This document shows, piece after piece, positions 1 through 10,518 of a DNA stretch of 45,373 nucleotides. Each line of letters opens with the position of its first letter. Position 1 is the stretch's first letter. Position numbers and translations under genes: made by a program. The notes under the pieces are model-generated. The model was not told the DNA's origin and ran no database searches. It saw only the letters and a program-made list of their open reading frames with translations. The stretch is from assembly GCA_920105805.1 (NCBI GenBank), contig CAKKTI010000148.1, forward strand, positions 1 through 45,373. The letters run 5' to 3'. This stretch comes from Condylostoma magnum. Its lineage: Eukaryota > Ciliophora > Heterotrichea > Heterotrichida > Condylostomatidae.

Positions 1-61
1 AATGATACTCAAGAGTCAACTAGCTAAAAATAGGTTAGTAATATGATTTTAGTAATTCAAC

Positions 62-862
62 ATGGAAAACTAAGTAAATGTAAGGGATAATGGATTTAAA
101 AGGCCTTTAGGAAAATATCAGATATTAGCATGGTCTGGACTATGTATATTCAGTATGTCATTTTTTCTAGTTACTTTGCCTTATTTTGAAATGAGTATTC
201 ATATTTCACTTTCTGTTATCTTCTTGGTAGTTTTGGTTTTATTGATTGTTACAGGCTTTTAATTAACTCATAGTAATCCTTCAGACCCATGAATTATGAA
301 TAAGGAATAAGGACTAAAGGAGAGATCTAGTATGCCTTACTACTGCCACTCATGCACTTCATTCGTGAATAAGACTTCAAAGCATTGCTCCAAATGCAAT
401 AGGTGTGTAATAGGTTTTGATCATCACTGTATATGAATAAACAACTGTGTAGGGTAGAAAAACTATAGACTATTTGCTATAGTTATATTAATCCTATGAT
501 TTGACGCTTTATCCATGGAAGTATTAGGACTTTATGTAATAATAGACACAAATGATATTTCTGAGTTTTTGGATTATATAGATAATATTTTTGGAGAAGG
601 AAGTGAAACACTACTTGCAATTTTTATAGCATCTTTGGTTCTATAGATGCTTGTTATAGGTTCATTAACTTATTTATTGATTTTTCACGCATATTTATAC
701 TATAAAGGAATCACAACCTATGAGTTTATTTAAAGGAGAAGATAAAATAATACAATAGAAATTTCTCCAATTAACTAGAGAGAAAATGCTGCAAAAGCAG
801 TACGAGAATGCAATAATGATTCTATCTTATCATCAAGTACAATTTTAAATAACAGTAACTAA
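62..862 (+). CDS. DHHC-type protein S-palmitoyltransferase (ZDHHC1/11-like)
   Basis: Integral membrane enzyme expected to attach palmitate to Cys of target proteins. About 266 aa. Two hydrophobic segments (about residues 20-38 and 45-66) precede a Cys-rich domain that begins with YCHSC near residue 94, with the catalytic DHHC at 120-123, followed by two more hydrophobic segments (about 135-160 and 190-215). The N-terminal RDNGFKRPLGKYQILAW stretch resembles the ZDHHC1/11 family. The motif after DHHC reads I-W-INNCVGQKNYR. Its Trp is TGA at 434-436 and its Gln is TAG at 455-457, which is the clearest evidence for the genetic code. The start at 62 puts this motif at the usual distance; an in-frame ATG at 2 would add 20 residues. 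The end is taken at tandem TAA TAA (860-865). The frame stays open beyond it by reassignment, so the true end could be up to ~100 nt later. Confidence 0.9.
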
Positions 863-992
863 TAATACTTTAAATAATAATTGATTTATTCGAATATAAT
901 AATGATAATAGGCTAAATAGTTCCTGCATTTTCTTGTTTAACAAATTATTACTAATCTTTAAAAAATACATAGAAAAACTGTATCATAAAAT

Positions 993-1760
993 ATGTCGGA
1001 TTCTTTAACCCCAATTCAGAGTAAAATAGATAAAGCCTTTATAAAATAACTATAAGAGACAGATCTATAATAATTACCATCCTTACAATAAATAGAATTC
1101 TATAGGGATTTTATAACAAAAGCCAGACTAAAACTAGACTAATCTAAATAACAAGCGGAACATCACAAGCATACAATAAAAAGCTTAACAATGGATAACA
1201 ATCTACTAAAAAGACAAATAGAAATAACACAAGAGGAAAGAGACACAGCAATTGGCTAAAAAAGTCTTTCAATTGCTCAAGCTAAGGAAAAAGATGAATA
1301 TTAACAAATCCTGGAGAAAAACTTAAACCTAGAAGACAAACTAGCACAGGCCAAAATGCAACAAGCTTAGTTGCAATCAGACTATGAGTCAATGATGGAT
1401 AACTATAAATACAAAAATCACATATACCAGCAAAAGCTGAATGAAGTTAATGCATTAAAAACTAGACGAACTGAGTTAACTTAGCAAAGAGACTACTTTC
1501 TAGCAAATTTGCCAAACAGTTAAAATGCTGCAAGACTGAATACTGATACACCTCGTAAAAATTTGAATTCAACCGGGCCTATAGGAATGAATCGCAGTAA
1601 TATCCGTCCTTTTCCATCATCGTCCTTTAATCTAAACCCAGATGCCAGAAGACGCCAAATTAATTCAAGTCTTAACGATGATTTAGACTCCTCAAGATTC
1701 AGTAGCAGGTCTCTTAATGTATCCATCGATTCAAGACAATCAGCTGTTAATTTTGAATAG
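993..1760 (+). CDS. Coiled-coil protein, function unknown
   Basis: A 255-aa hydrophilic protein. Residues from about 15 to 170 are rich in Gln, Lys, Glu and Leu with heptad-like spacing and are predicted to be a long coiled coil. The C-terminal third is Ser/Asn/Arg rich and looks disordered (FSSRSLNVSIDSRQ near the end). Several Gln in the coil are TAA or TAG. It ends at TAG 1758-1760, with no stop-like codon in the last ~70 codons. Only 26 nt separate this stop from the ATG of the next gene on the same strand. No catalytic motif is seen and the family is not recognised. A cytoskeletal or ciliary role is possible but rests only on the coiled coil. Confidence 0.75.
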
Positions 1761-1786
1761 TTTCTTATTATAAATTTAAATTTAAA

Positions 1787-2725
1787 ATGTCAAGGAGCCT
1801 AGTTAAATAGTCTTATAATCAAATAACGGAATTGCCGGCTACTGAGAGCAATACTCCTGTTTTTAGAAGAAGAATCAGCAGTTCTGCAAATATGCACGAA
1901 ACATTTATATGTCCAATTTGCTTTGATTACTACACTCCTCCGATAATAAATTGCTCAAAGGGACATAGTTACTGTAGATAATGCATTATTAAGTGCAAGC
2001 ATTTGAATGATGATCCAATTTGTCCAGTATGTAAAAGCCAAGTGCTAATGGACAATAGGAATTATACTATAGAAAACTTACTGGAGTAATAGTTCACAAA
2101 TTGCTAGTGAGAAGAATATGGATGTAAAAGTTAATTGAAATTGGGTGACAGGCAAAAACATGAAAAAATATGCGAATTTAAGCCTGATAAGGTAAAATGT
2201 TATTATAGAAAAGATGATATGTGTGAATGGATAGGCAACTCCTTTACTTTGTATAGACATTTGAAGTAATAGCATGATCTTAATGTTATAGAGAGATATA
2301 GAGGATTCAGAATGATTTGGGCCTTATAAGACCCTGGGTCTGGATTTAGCAAAAAAGTAAGATTACTGAAATTCGTATTTGATAGTGGAGTTAAAGTGAA
2401 GATGATATTAGAGCATGCTTTTAATGGCATTAAGAACGAATACTACTACTTTTTAAGAACTCTTGATGATACAACTAAGTATTTCTATCAGATTCGTATT
2501 AATGATAGGGATTGCGACTAGTCATGCATACTGTTCTAAAAGAAAACTGTTGATTTTACTGATTTACCGTATATTGGCTAGTTTTCCAATGAAGAAGTCT
2601 TTGATGAGTTAAACAGCAAGTTATTTTTTACAGTTGATCACAGAACCCTAAAATCTCACGCATTTAAATAGAACGAAGGGGACACATAACTATGGTACTC
2701 ATTTCACATAATTCTAGATGTATAA
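1787..2725 (+). CDS. RING finger E3 ubiquitin ligase, SIAH/seven-in-absentia-like
   Basis: 312 aa. A C3HC4 RING begins at ICPICFDYY (first Cys near residue 42), passes through CSKGHSYCRQC and closes at CPVC near residue 80. It is followed by a Cys/His pattern (CQWEEYGC, HEKIC, CYY, CEW, H-x3-H) that matches the two zinc fingers of SIAH/TRAF-type substrate-binding regions, then a C-terminal beta-rich part. This order is that of SIAH ubiquitin ligases, which bind an E2 through the RING and substrates through the C-terminal region. Trp in CQWEEYGC is TGA. The stop is TAA at 2723-2725; a TAA read as Gln lies 13 codons upstream, among the closest pairs in this window. An ATG inside the stop region (2718) was rejected as the next gene's start. 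Confidence 0.85.
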
Positions 2726-2774
2726 TTTATTAAATTTTAATAACATCAGTACTACATTTTATTATAAACATTTC

Positions 2775-4568
2775 ATGAACACTTCATATAAATTTGTATC
2801 GGGATCAGCAGCAGCCATTGAGTATGTGTTAGCTCCTAATAACAGAGGAGTATACGAGTTAATGACAACCGGAGCCAATAATATCACAAACAGCATTAAT
2901 TTGTTCTGGGATGAAATCGATAGAGGAATTGGCAAAAAGGTTTCCTGATTTTTTTAAATTTTCAAAGGTATCAATAAAGGAATAAATAGAATAGTTCAAA
3001 AGAACATAAAGGCTCAGTACCTCAGAACTAAGGACTAACTAAGAATGATTGAAGCTGGACTTACAGATAAGCAAAAGGCGTATGAATAAAAACTTGTAGA
3101 AAAAGGTGTTGAAAACTTGAATGACTGGGTTTTCTCAATAGAAAACAGAGCTTCTATAAAGGAACTATTAGTTTTTATCAAAGAAAAAACTGAAATGTGC
3201 CATCATCTAACTATTCCAAGAATGGCGAATTATCTACTAGCATGATCAATTTTACAAAAATCAGTCAGAATGTTAGAATGGTAACTTCCTCTGATATGTT
3301 ATGACAATGTACAGGAAAGATTGGAAGAAATGGCTTATTTCTCGAAATACGCCAGTTCTGTATATGGAGCTAAGTTGATTGACTTACTAATAAAGAAAAG
3401 AGTAGGGACAATTTTTAAGAAAAGGAAAAGCAGAGAGGTGATGAAAACCTACGCTTAGATAAAGGATGAGGATATACTATACGAACATTGGGATAGTTTT
3501 TAATTACTGTAACTTCTAATTAGCCCCGCTCACGTTATAATAAAAGACGACTAGAAGCAAGCGATAGTTCTTATAATACGAGGTACTATGTCAGTGTTCG
3601 ATTGCCTTACAGATGCGACATGTGATTATGAGGACTTCGAGGCAGACGGAATCAAGGGATAAGTGCATGTTGGTATAAGACAAGCCGCTGATAATGTGAT
3701 TAACTTAACTAGAGATTTAATGCTGTAGTTTCTAAGGGAGTATTAAGGGTACAGAGCAGTTGTTGTAGGGCATAGTTTAGGTGCTGGGACTACAGCTTTG
3801 ATTACTTTGCAATGGCTTTTTGATTAAGAAATCATGCAGTTTGGACTTAGAGGGTATGCGTATGCACCACCGTGTGTTATTACCTAGAATCTTAATTAAA
3901 TTCTAGAACCTGTTTTGATGTCCTGTGGATGTGGAAATGATATGGTTACTAGAGCGTCAATGGGGTCTATATTGAATTTGTGTAATATAGTACTAGAGTT
4001 TGAAAAGCTAGATAAGTTAGGGCATTCATTAAGGTCTAAGTAACTGATTAAGCTTAAAATGTATCAAGTGAAGACATAGGCTGAGGAGATTTTAGACCTA
4101 TATAATCAAATCATGTAGCAGCTAAATGACGATGTGCCTGTTGTACCTGGAATGATGTACTAAATGTATTGTAAGGCCTTGCATTAGGATTTTGAGTCAA
4201 TTAATATTATGTAACTGGATAACGTTAGTGTTATTGGAAGTTTTATTAATTAAGAGCATTATAGGCATCTTGTATTTAGTAAGACAATGCTTAGTGATCA
4301 TTTTCCAAACTTATATGATACTTTGCTGGCTGAGTCATTAGTTACTTAATAGGTTATCAAGATAGATGAAAAAGTTGAAGAGATTCAGACGGAATGTGAA
4401 GAAGAGAGTGTAGAGTAGGTTATATATTATTATTTCACAAGGGTTATTAGTTGATATGGAATAGTATATACTAGGCCCTAAATTGGGGACTATTAACCAA
4501 GTATAAAACATAACCTTTCTACTCAAAAATATAAAGTTTATCAGGGATTCAACCCATTATACTTTTAA
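2775..4568 (+). CDS. Lipase class 3 family, diacylglycerol lipase-like
   Basis: About 597 aa. The alpha/beta-hydrolase nucleophile elbow GHSLGAG lies at residues 332-338, with Ser334 the presumed nucleophile. Upstream is the conserved strand and oxyanion region (AIVLIIRGTMSVFDCLTD). After the elbow comes GYAYAPPCVI, and SDHFPNLYD lies near the C-terminus where the catalytic His is expected. This is the arrangement of sn-1-specific diacylglycerol lipases, which release 2-acylglycerols from membrane diacylglycerol. No clear four-TM N-terminus like that of human DAGL is present. The start is set at 2775, because the ATG at 2718 would overlap the previous gene. The 3' end is uncertain: TAA at 4347, TAG at 4416 and TAA at 4566 are all possible. 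The last was chosen because the intervening translation still looks protein-like and leaves a 36-nt spacer typical here. Confidence 0.85.
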
Positions 4569-4604
4569 TACAAATTATTAAATAAACGCTTAGTTTATAA
4601 AAAT

Positions 4605-7600
4605 ATGTCTTTACTATTTTAATTCCTTATAAACTTAGCTTTGTCCTTATAACAATAGGCAAATCATGTTATAATGGACTTAGAGCCAGCTATACCATAA
4701 GGTCGCTACTATACTGGGTATAAATGTCGTATTGCTAGTAGAAATTTTATAGCAAATATATGTGAGCTTTGCAATGCAAATTTAGCTTTTACAGTCGAAT
4801 ACGGCAGAGTATAATATTTAGATGCTTTATAAGATGATGAAATCGAAGAAGTATAATAAGTAATTTATCAAATACAATAAGAGATTCCAGTAGCTTTAAC
4901 GTATGGAATTGCAAGAGGATAAAATTCAATTTGTATTGCTGTTGATTAGATTCAGGATTAAGTAGATTATGATAGTATTTATAGGCATTTTGGAGGGTAT
5001 TAAGTACAAAATTTTAATCCCCCTGAAATTTTTAATCTAAATGAAAATACTTCCCTGGATTATATAATTCTTAGATGAAATAATCAATTTGACTATCTCA
5101 GCTTACATTACTAAGCATCAAGCAGCTATAATATATCAGATACCCTTGCTTATAATTTACATTCAATAGGAGTCTTAGTCTCTGATTAAATAATCGAATA
5201 TACAGGAGAACTAGATATAGACAATGACTAATACACAGAAGTTATAGAGTTCTCAATATAAACAGCTTAAAACAGAAGTCCAGGAGATGGCTTTGTAGCT
5301 AATTTAGGAATAGATCGAAAATACACTTTAAATGAATTTAACAGCTTAGTAAATTCAAACACTAATTGCACAGATACGCAATAAATAAATGGTGTAAACT
5401 CACAATTCAATGATATTTTGATTTAAACTGCTGTGCAATCCTTTTAAATCGATACAATGCAATCAATTATAATAGAAACCTATGGATATTTCTACTTTTA
5501 TGATTTTGCATTTTTACCTTAAATTGAATTGAATGAAGTCTCTGGTAAAATAGTTCTAATAGAGAATAACTGCAGAATTGTTCTAAGTGGTCAAAGTTAG
5601 TTTCAAAATGATATTTTATTAGACTTATCTGTGATGTCTACTCTAGATGATAATAGGGCCTTAGGAGGTTTATAGAATATAGATTAATTAACCATAGAAG
5701 ATATAGACAGAATATTCTACTAAACGTTTTTCCCAGAATCAGGTTAAATGCTGCCTTAATTTCAACCCTAAATTCCTTCATTCTTTCAATAAATACAATC
5801 ATCGGTTATCAATAACCCGTAAGTTATTTTAGTATTAAACAATGACAATTTTAGCTTCTAAGTATAAGGATAGACCTTTGCTTACGAGTAAACCATTTAG
5901 ATAGGGATAATATGTGGTACAATTGACAGCATTCCTCACTCTGCCTTTTAATTTTATATTCAGAATGACGAGTAATAAGGTGTATATATACAATCGGCTT
6001 CTATCTATTGGGCCTCTGCTACTATCAATACTTTGATAAACACTCAAATGCGTCCAGACTGGCAAAACCCTCCAAACACTTGGCACGAAGGCTTTAATAT
6101 CTTTGCATAAGTTGCATTTTCTTAAGATAATTGTGAAGGTTTTTGCAGGCTATTAAGAAATATATCTAGTATTGAGTAAAATACTTTTATAATCAATGGA
6201 AGAGTATTCGAAGATGTTATTTAAATAAATCATCAACTTGAATCGTTTTAATTAAGTAGTAGAATATACTTTTAGGAAGCTTCACTTATGATTGATGCTT
6301 CTAATAATGATTTAAGAGTTACTATAATAGGTGCGTTTAGAATAACTATGCAAAATGGCTCAATTTTACGCTTTTAAGGGTTTATTTACTAAAATGAGTA
6401 AGGATAGGCTATATTGGAAGCAGAATCATCGGAAATATGGGAAAATATGATGGGGTTTTAGGGCCTTACTTCAACATCGTTTAGATATACAGCAACTTTA
6501 GATAATGATGGAAGCTAGATTGATTATGATTTCCGAGGTATTAGTTTCATTGGAGTAAATTGCTATAGTGGTACTTTAGATATTGATTAATGTATAACAG
6601 GATCTGTTATAATAATTCTACGTGCTGATAGTCCAGGGTTTCATATTCAATTAAGTTAAGTAACAAGTTTGCAATTCTTTAACTATATTGGAGGATTTAA
6701 TTATACGCCAAATTTCCCTATTTAATTATAACTATTAGAAATAACAGCTAGTGTTACACTGGACTATCGATTTGAAAATACTTCTCAAGATTCAATCTAA
6801 ATATAATCTCTTGTTTAGTATGGAGGGATCAATGGGTTATTAACTGGATCTACTGGAAGTTTTGCAGATGCTACCTTGCAACTCAGTATATAATTAAATG
6901 ACTTTCACTTCATATACGGAAATGCTATATTACAGAATGGTTAAGTAGATATTTCTGCTGATAGAGGTGAAGGAATATTAGATGTAGAAATGCAAGGAAA
7001 TCTTTTGATATTTTAATCGACTGTAGACTGTTTGTTTTATATTGATGAAAATTTACAAGCTTAAATATAAATATCACCCTTTGGAAGTCAAATTTAAACT
7101 TTAGTCATACTCACTGGATAGACACAAACTTAGTTACAAGATATCCAATTCAATATTTTTATGTAACTCGATGACTAATACATTGAATAAGTGTAATAAT
7201 AAGCACGGATTTCCCTACAATCATGGCTATCTTAAGTAAGAGATGTATTAAATTAATATTAGATTTAAATAGATACCATCTCCTAATAAATTGAATAGAT
7301 TTAACCGGAATTGTGTGCTGATAATGAATGCTCGTTAATAAATAGATGTAATGAGCCAGCATTAAAAACTTGCATTTTTGATAATTTTTAAGTTTAATGC
7401 GCATCGTAAAAACCTGTATGTATTCATACTGAATGGGTGTGTACAGGCTATACAATTGGATGTTTATACAAATCATGCTAAAATAATACTTGCACTTGCC
7501 TATAAGAGATTGATTTATGCGAGTCTTGGTAAATATAGTGCAGTGAATATGACTAAACTAGGTGCTCCGATACAATTTTAGCAGTTGATTCAAATAATTG

Positions 7601-8108
7601 TCAGTAATATAAGCTAGAATGCCAGGGAGACAGTATTCCTAACCCTTAATGCCAAAATGAATGCTAAGGAAAACAAAGTAAATTTGAAAACTTAATAAAA
7701 AGCCGGAACTAATTAAGTAATGGCTTACAACAAACTTTTAGCGATTTGAAAGGAGCACTAGAAATTGACTTTTTACAGTAATTCGATGTTTTGAGTAGTT
7801 CTATTGCTATTATAGAGAACATTTATATCAATTTTAGTGTAGAGTAGGGAGGCATTGGACAATAGGATTTGAACTTTATATACGAAGGACAACTAATCAA
7901 CATTTCTGAGTCTGGAATGAGAGGAGTAACTGGAAATATAGCAATTAATTTCAATGATGACGCAGATACATCTGAAAGATTATTCCATGAATTGAGGGAA
8001 CAATTAGTTAATAGTAGTGAAGGAGATTTGGTTCCACTAGCTGCAGATGTAACACCTGCTGAGATTATGCAAGAGAACACTTATACAACCAGCGAGGATA
8101 CTAAGTAG
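4605..8108 (+). CDS. Large secreted Q/N-rich protein, family not recognised
   Basis: 1,167 aa. It begins with a short hydrophobic stretch (MSLLFQFLINLALSL) that looks like a signal peptide and has no obvious transmembrane segment later, so it is probably secreted or surface-attached. Most of it is Gln/Asn/Ile/Ser-rich with beta-strand-like alternation. A Cys-rich cluster of roughly 18-20 Cys occupies about residues 904-1020 (for example CIHTEWVCTGYTIGCLYKSC). The C-terminal ~140 residues are acidic. Dozens of Gln are TAA or TAG, so in the standard code it would be broken everywhere. The end is TAG 8106-8108. Reading past it would run into the opposite-strand isocitrate dehydrogenase, so TAG must act as a stop here. 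It may be a surface coat protein, but no domain can be named. Confidence 0.75.
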
Positions 8109-8163
8109 CTAACATATTTATTTATAATACACTCCAAGTAACACAATAAAATTATAACTAAAC

Positions 8164-9183
8164 TCATAATCGAGAGATAATAGCATTAGTGTACTCACTT
8201 GTTGTTGAATTCCCTCCCAAATCTCTAGTCAATGTATTACCTTCCGATAACACTGAAAAAGTAGCTCTCTCAATCTTCTCTGCAATCTCAAACTAGTCTA
8301 TATGTTTAAGCATCATTACAGAACTTAGTAGTAAAGCAGTAGGATTGGCTAAGTTTTTACCAGCAATATCAGGAGCACTTCCATGCACAGCTTCGAATAT
8401 CGCTACATCGTGTCCTATATTCCCACTAGGTGTTAGCCCAAGTCCTCCAATAAGTCCAGCTCCAATATCCGACACAATGTCTCCGTATAAATTAGGCATA
8501 AGCATTACATCAAACCTTTAAGGCTGTAGTACTAGTAACCCGCATCCTGAGTCAACATTTCTCTCGTTGTACTCTATTTCCGGATATTTCTCAGCCACTT
8601 GCCTGCATATCTTTAAAAACAGCCCATCTCCTAGTTTCATAACATTTGCCTTATGAAGAGCTGTAACTAGTTTTCTATTATTCTTCTTCGCATATTCAAA
8701 CGCATACTCAGCAATTTTAGTGCAGGCTTTGGTTGATACTATCTTTAGATTTTCAATTACCCCAGGGACAACTTAATGCTCCTTTCCTGAATACTCTCCT
8801 TCTGTATTTTCTCTGATAGTCACTAAATTCACATTGGGGTAAAGCTTGCTTATATTGGGAACAGATTTACAGGGTCGGACGTTTGCGTATAGGTCTAATT
8901 GTTTACGCAGTAGAACATTTATTGATGTATGTCCTCCTCCTATAGGAGTTGTTGTTGGGCCCTTTAGGCCCACTTTAGATTCTTTTATTGCGTCCAGGGC
9001 ACTGTAGTTTATTATATCGGATGTAGTACTGGAGTGGTTAAAGATTTCTAAGGATTCCCAGGTTACTGGAGCCTGGGCTGCGTCGAAAATCTTTATTACA
9101 CTGTCTGCAACCTCTGGGCCTATTCCATCTCCTGGGATCAAGGAAACTTTTGTTGAGAATTGACGGATAATCCTAGATAGCAT
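8164..9183 (-). CDS. NAD-dependent isocitrate dehydrogenase subunit, mitochondrial
   Basis: 339 aa, the full length of the family. The enzyme converts isocitrate to 2-oxoglutarate in the TCA cycle. A short Arg/Ser-rich presequence ([12 protein letters not shown]) suggests import into mitochondria. Family signatures are in order: [27 protein letters not shown] followed by [12 protein letters not shown] (substrate-binding Arg), [13 protein letters not shown]-like (here [12 protein letters not shown]), then [17 protein letters not shown] and [13 protein letters not shown] (nucleotide-binding region). It resembles catalytic (IDH3A-type) subunits. Three internal TAA/TAG codons fall at plausible Gln positions. 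The stop is TGA at 8164-8166, so TGA is also used as a terminator. The last Gln written TAG lies ~47 codons earlier. It converges on the secreted-protein gene, with 55 bp between the two stops. Confidence 0.95.
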
Positions 9184-9305
9184 TTTTGTTATAATGTTTA
9201 ATTTGATAGAAAAGGGATAAGTAGATACTGAGTTTTATTAAAAGAGTAGATTGATTGATATATATCAATTATATGAGTAATAAGTTTATCGTTATATAAA
9301 TTTTA

Positions 9306-10043
9306 TTATGAGACACAAGTAAATTTACTATATGAATCTCTAAAATTTGATATTTTAATTCATATATAGAAACACTGCTAATCATTAGTTTTACCTACTC
9401 GTAAAATCTGATATAATAATATATTACCAATAATATCTTTATAATTAAAACTTATACCGTCAGCTATTGAATAATATAGAAGCATATTAACTCTATTTAC
9501 TAAATCCGAACTCATAATTATATGATTTATTAGCTGTTTTAAGGAGTTAGTTTTTGTTCAATATTTAGTATCTGTTTATAGCCGTTAAAAACTACTCATT
9601 TTACTATTTTAATTTCGATCTATTTAACCATGTAGTTATTAAAATATGCCAAAATTTAACAATTCACATTATTCTAAACTAAAGAATTCAGCATAAAGCT
9701 TATATAATTTTTTTCTAAATTAAGATTAGCATTAAAATCAATCCTTTTAAATAATATTCAAGGACTAAGAAGATATTAGATATTCACTTAATTAAATACT
9801 CAATAAACCTTCAAAATCTAAGTTAAAATCGTAAAAATGCAGAATAAAATGAGACATTTGATATCTTTATAATTAGTGTTATAACGCCAAATTACTAATA
9901 AATTGATTAATCTATAATTTTTAATACTTTTCTATGCAAAAATGTAAGGAAGACACTGCATATTACGATTAGCTCTTTATACGTTATTTCCCTCTTAGTT
10001 TTAGAAAAATTCGAGCTTAAAAATGCAAATTTTCTAACAACAT
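9306..10043 (-). CDS. Hypothetical protein, Q-rich, visible only with the reassigned code
   Basis: This stretch looks gene-free under any normal code but reads as one continuous ~245-aa frame on the minus strand with balanced, protein-like composition. Examples are LHFCIEKYQKLQINQF, LYKLYAEFFSLEQCELLNF and NYKDIIGNILLYQILRVGK. The other frames here give strings almost lacking Asp and Glu. About 23 Gln are TAA/TAG and at least three Trp are TGA. No family is recognised. The ATG at 10043 lies only 8 bp from the ATG of the divergent zinc-finger gene; a later in-frame Met exists at 9857. The end is placed at tandem TAA TAA (9303-9308). The frame could instead extend to TAA at 9198, leaving 14 nt before the isocitrate dehydrogenase ATG. 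Confidence 0.55.
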
Positions 10044-10051
10044 GGAATAAA

Positions 10052-10504
10052 ATGCTATACGAAGTACCCTCATACATTCCTTACAATAAACCATAAGCTA
10101 ATGTTAGCCTTGGATAACTCAAATATAAAACTGAAATGTGCCGCAATTGGGTAGGAATGGGATTTTGCAAATACGGAAACAATTGCAATTTTGCACATGG
10201 TAAAGAAGAACTGAATGTAAAAGTATTCTTAACCCAAGATTATAAGACAAAAAACTGTACTCATTTCCATACTAAAGGCTATTGCACATATGGTGAACGC
10301 TGTATGTTCACTCATAACGATTTTAATACAGCTTCGAGTCTTAAAAACAACTAAGCTATTTAAAGTCTGACAGAGGCCAGGCCAGCCCGTTCATCAAGAC
10401 TTAAAATATTCTAAAACATAGTCTAAGACTCATAAGAGGAAGAAGCTGAGAAAAATGAGAAATTCTTAATTCAAAATATTGAAGAATTGCTAAGTAATAA
10501 CTAA
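10052..10504 (+). CDS. CCCH tandem zinc-finger RNA-binding protein (TTP/TIS11-like)
   Basis: 150 aa with two C-x7/8-C-x5-C-x3-H fingers. The first begins with the diagnostic lead-in KYKTEMCRNWVGMGFCKYG and ends CNFAH. The second is CTHFHTKGYCTYGERCMFTH. The lead-in R/K-YKTE-x-C matches tristetraprolin-family proteins, which bind AU-rich RNA and promote mRNA decay. The spacing between fingers is longer than or different from the classical 18 residues, so binding specificity cannot be assumed. The start at 10052 is needed to include the KYKTE lead-in; the Met at 10136 would cut into it. The acidic C-terminal tail ends at TAA 10502, followed by further in-frame TAA at 10508. The gene meets AIP1 tail to tail, with 11 bp between stops. 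Confidence 0.85.
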
Positions 10505-10518
10505 ATTTAAATTATCTA
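10502..10518. terminator. Interleaved convergent gene ends
   Basis: The TAA of the CCCH gene (10502-10504) and the TAG of AIP1 (10516-10518, minus strand) are 11 bp apart. The intervening DNA contains further in-frame stops for each: TAA 10508 for the plus strand, TAA 10507-10509 and TAG 10501-10503 for the minus strand. Any 3' UTRs must be nearly absent or overlap in antisense. This describes gene ends; no termination signal motif is known. Confidence 0.5.

Noticed and set aside
2718-2774. ATG at 2718 as start of the lipase
   Set aside because: It overlaps the stop of the RING gene; the Met at 2775 gives a cleaner N-terminus and a normal spacer.
2940-2967. GT..AG segment inside the lipase gene as an intron
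   Set aside because: It is 28 nt (1 mod 3), so removal would break a frame that is continuous when TGA is read as Trp.
8106-8200. Karyorelict-type code (only TGA as stop)
   Set aside because: Reading TAG 8106 as Gln would extend the secreted protein deep into the opposite-strand isocitrate dehydrogenase; several other genes also clearly end at TAA or TAG.
9630-10037. Plus-strand frame upstream of the CCCH gene
   Set aside because: It almost lacks Asp and Glu and looks like the shadow of the better minus-strand frame.
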